Positions 5,439 to 7,215 of a DNA stretch of 7,215 nt are shown here, in pieces. Within the stretch, counting starts at the first letter, position 1; each line of letters begins with the position of its first letter. The notes under the pieces were generated by a model. The model was not told the DNA's origin. It searched no databases and saw only the letters and a program-made list of their open reading frames with translations. A program made the position numbers and the translations under genes. The DNA is from CAYXXZ01 sp964469165 (GTDB taxonomy: Bacteria; Pseudomonadota; Gammaproteobacteria; Pseudomonadales; Porticoccaceae): positions 1 through 7,215 of the forward strand of contig CAYXXZ010000123.1 of the NCBI GenBank assembly GCA_964469165.1. The letters run 5' to 3'.

Positions 5439-6674
5439 ATGACCCCGACACAGAATGAAAGTGGCGAAAACCTGACCCTCGAAGCAGCCTGGGAAAAATA
5501 TCACGCCAGTGTGGAGCGGGCCCGCGCCATCATGACCGGGGTGCCACGTCTGGCGAACGAACCCGCCCACAAGGCGTTGATCTACCAGAGCCTGATCGAG
5601 GCGCAGGCGATGGCCTACAACTTTGCGGTGGCGCCGCGCATGGAGCCGCCGTTGGTGCACACCCACACCTGGTATTCCTGTTTTTATACGCTCGGCGGCA
5701 CGTCGCCCGACTTCTATTACGGTGCGCTCTTTCTCGACGGTCGCAAGACCTACCGGCTCAGTGGCCGTTTCGGCGATCTGCGCATGATCCTCCTCCAGGG
5801 CTACAGCCACCTGATGGGGCACCCGCAATCCAGGATGCTGGGCAATTTCGATCTCTCGATGTTCGATCGCGATGCCGACGACGCGTTCGAGGTGACCATC
5901 AGCGCCACCGAGCACCCGGGCAACTGGATCCCCCTCGACCCCGACTCCCGATACAATTTCTTCTTCGTGCGCCGCGCCCTGGCAGACTGGAATCAGGACA
6001 GGGGCACGCTGGACATCAGCCTGGTGGATGGCGCGAGCGCCGCTACGGCCGAGCCGTCGCAAGATCAAGCCCTTGCGGAACGCCTGTCCCTCGCCGCCGA
6101 TTTTCTGCACTACCTGGCCATCAACTGGTGCGTCGATCTCTACGATCTCTACCTGAACTGCAATCAGGGCGAAAAAAACCGCGTTGCCGTCATCGCCGGT
6201 TCCCAGATCGCCTCCGATTTCGTGGGCAGCCCCACCACCAACTACATCTGGGGTATCTACGACATCGCCGACGACGAAGCACTGATCATCGAATCCGACG
6301 TGCCCCAGGCCAGATACTGGAGCCTGCAACTGTTCGATGTGCTGTGCCGCCCCTTCGACTTCGTGCATCACCAGACCGACGTCAATCTCAGCCGGGCGGT
6401 CATCGATTCCGATGGCAAGTTGCGTGTGGTGATTTCCAAACGGGATCCGGGCGTGGCCAACTGGCTGGACGCCTGTGGCACCAACGAAGGCATCATCGTC
6501 GGTCGCACCTACCACCCGGACAACACCATCGCGCAGCCACTCACCAGGAAAATCAAACTGGCAGAACTCGACGATCATCTGCCTTCGGATACACGGCGGG
6601 TCACGGCTCAGCAACGCCGTGAAATTCTCGACTACCGCCGCCGCGGCTATCTGCGTCTCTACGGTGAAAGCTGA
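5439..6674 (+). CDS. DUF1214 domain protein, second paralogue
   Basis: The 411-residue protein is colinear with the DUF1214 protein at 2026. Shared blocks include EAQAMAYNFAVAPRM (54-68), GNWIPLDPDSRYNF (162-175), LYDLYLNCNQGEKNR (234-248), GSPTTNY (263-269), YWSLQLFDV (293-301) and DPGVANWLDACG (336-347). The two also share a C-terminus ending in YGE or YGES. Differences are concentrated in the N-terminal 40 residues, in the loop near 195-215, and after 360. The function is unknown, and no signal peptide or membrane helix is visible. The ATG at 5439 follows AAGGAG at 5424-5429 by nine bases; an upstream in-frame ATG at 5355 lies in the stem-loop and is rejected. The two copies bracket the sulfotransferase and membrane protein, consistent with duplication followed by divergence and possibly with two subunits of one complex or two substrates. 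A 135-base gap follows before the oxygenase gene. Confidence 0.87.
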   Translation: MTPTQNESGENLTLEAAWEKYHASVERARAIMTGVPRLANEPAHKALIYQSLIEAQAMAYNFAVAPRMEPPLVHTHTWYSCFYTLGGTSPDFYYGALFLDGRKTYRLSGRFGDLRMILLQGYSHLMGHPQSRMLGNFDLSMFDRDADDAFEVTISATEHPGNWIPLDPDSRYNFFFVRRALADWNQDRGTLDISLVDGASAATAEPSQDQALAERLSLAADFLHYLAINWCVDLYDLYLNCNQGEKNRVAVIAGSQIASDFVGSPTTNYIWGIYDIADDEALIIESDVPQARYWSLQLFDVLCRPFDFVHHQTDVNLSRAVIDSDGKLRVVISKRDPGVANWLDACGTNEGIIVGRTYHPDNTIAQPLTRKIKLAELDDHLPSDTRRVTAQQRREILDYRRRGYLRLYGES

Positions 6675-6739
6675 TGCGGCGCAGCGCGACGGCCAGATTT
6701 CACATCCACGCGCCGACAATTTAGAATGCTTGGTTACTA

Positions 6740-6801
6740 TATACTCATTTACAACAATTCAGCCGCGAACGGCGATCTCTGAAGTCCGCGAATATACGAG
6801 G
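6740..6801 (+). promoter_or_regulatory. Possible promoter and operator region of the Rieske oxygenase gene
   Basis: The 135-base gap is locally AT-rich. TATACT at 6740-6745 is a good -10 word, but I see no convincing -35 at the right distance. CCGCGAA occurs twice, at 6763-6769 and 6786-6792, 23 bases apart (about two helical turns), downstream of that -10 and therefore placed like a repressor site. GAGG at 6798-6801 is the ribosome site for the ATG at 6810. No terminator for the preceding gene is evident, so read-through from it remains possible. Confidence 0.3.
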
Positions 6802-6809
6802 TATACGCT

Positions 6810-7215
6810 ATGAAACAGCATAAATTCGACGTGCAGCAAGGGCGCTCCACCAATGTCAGCCCTCTGTATACCACGCTGCTGCAACAGGACAGCAAGAAAC
6901 CCCTGGACGCCCTGGTGCAGACCGGCGAGTTTCTCGTCAGTGGCGGTCCGGTGCCGCGCAGCCGCTACTACGACCCGGCCTTTGCCGCATTGGAACGGGA
7001 ACACATCTGGAAGAAAACCTGGCAGTTCGCCGCCCGCGAGGAGGACATCCCCGAGGTCGGCGATCGCGTGACCTATGAAGTCGGCACGTTGTCGTACATC
7101 ATCATTCGCTCCGCGCCCGATGAGTTCAAGGCCTTCTACAACAGCTGCCTGCATCGCGGTACCAAGCTGTGCAGCGGCCAGGGCCACGGCCTCCACATTC
7201 GCTGTCCGTTCCACG
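6810..7215 (+). CDS. Rieske [2Fe-2S] ring-hydroxylating oxygenase alpha subunit, N-terminal part (cut by window end)
   Basis: The visible 135 residues are the N-terminus of a Rieske non-heme iron oxygenase, which uses electrons passed from a reductase or ferredoxin to insert oxygen into aromatic, steroid or other substrates. The full Rieske ligand set is present: C113-x-H115 in NSCLHRG and C132-P-F-H135, with 16 residues between H115 and C132, the usual spacing. The lead-in is typical of alpha subunits: SRYYDPAFAALEREHIWKKTWQ (near 51-72), broken here by no gap, then EVGDRVTYEVG and the strand YIIIR. The catalytic domain with the mononuclear iron site lies beyond the window, so substrate and subunit type cannot be judged. 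GAGG eight bases before the ATG supports the start. The 135-base gap and candidate promoter suggest it may start its own transcript next to the DUF1214/sulfotransferase unit. Confidence 0.95.
   Translation, partial: MKQHKFDVQQGRSTNVSPLYTTLLQQDSKKPLDALVQTGEFLVSGGPVPRSRYYDPAFAALEREHIWKKTWQFAAREEDIPEVGDRVTYEVGTLSYIIIRSAPDEFKAFYNSCLHRGTKLCSGQGHGLHIRCPFH

Noticed and set aside
4575..6719. A 714-codon open frame on the minus strand covering the membrane protein and second DUF1214 genes
   Set aside because: It is antisense to two genes with clear family motifs and good ribosome sites. Its translation is rich in Val, Gly, His and Asp, as expected for the reverse of GC-rich coding DNA, and shows no domain that I recognise. 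It also reads straight through the hairpin gap.

Overview
The window is GC-rich, densely coding bacterial DNA with every supported gene on the + strand. Gene content and the REP-type repeats resemble an environmental gammaproteobacterium that degrades or modifies hydrophobic compounds (lipid, steroid, terpenoid or aromatic). That placement is inference: no rRNA or other phylogenetic marker is present.

Layout: (i) 1-139, a tandem heptanucleotide array that runs off the left edge and ends in a large imperfect stem-loop. (ii) 240-1498, a two-gene unit: a predicted di-metal ferritin-like 'metal-dependent hydrolase' (PF10118 type) and a small limonene-1,2-epoxide-hydrolase-like protein. (iii) 1499-2025, a 527-bp non-coding gap with nested inverted repeats, including a convergent pair of REP elements. 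(iv) 2026-6674, a four-gene unit: a DUF1214 protein, a PAPS-type sulfotransferase, a seven-helix membrane protein, and a second DUF1214 protein. The first two gaps in this unit are 37 nt each; the third is 105 nt and carries a strong hairpin. (v) 6810 to the right edge, the N-terminal part of a Rieske non-heme iron oxygenase alpha subunit, cut by the window end just after its [2Fe-2S] ligand motif.

A working model, not shown by the sequence, is that the oxygenase and the PF10118 protein act oxidatively on a hydrophobic substrate, the epoxide-hydrolase-like protein opens an epoxide or processes a related intermediate, and the sulfotransferase sulfonates a hydroxyl. The two DUF1214 paralogues and the membrane protein would have unknown roles at the membrane or in substrate handling. 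The combination of paired DUF1214 proteins around a sulfotransferase and a seven-helix protein is the best candidate here for an undescribed system.

The second theme is non-coding. At least four intergenic spots carry short repeats with a seven-base period arranged as inverted arms, although the repeat unit differs at each. This looks like one structural class of element recurring across the locus.
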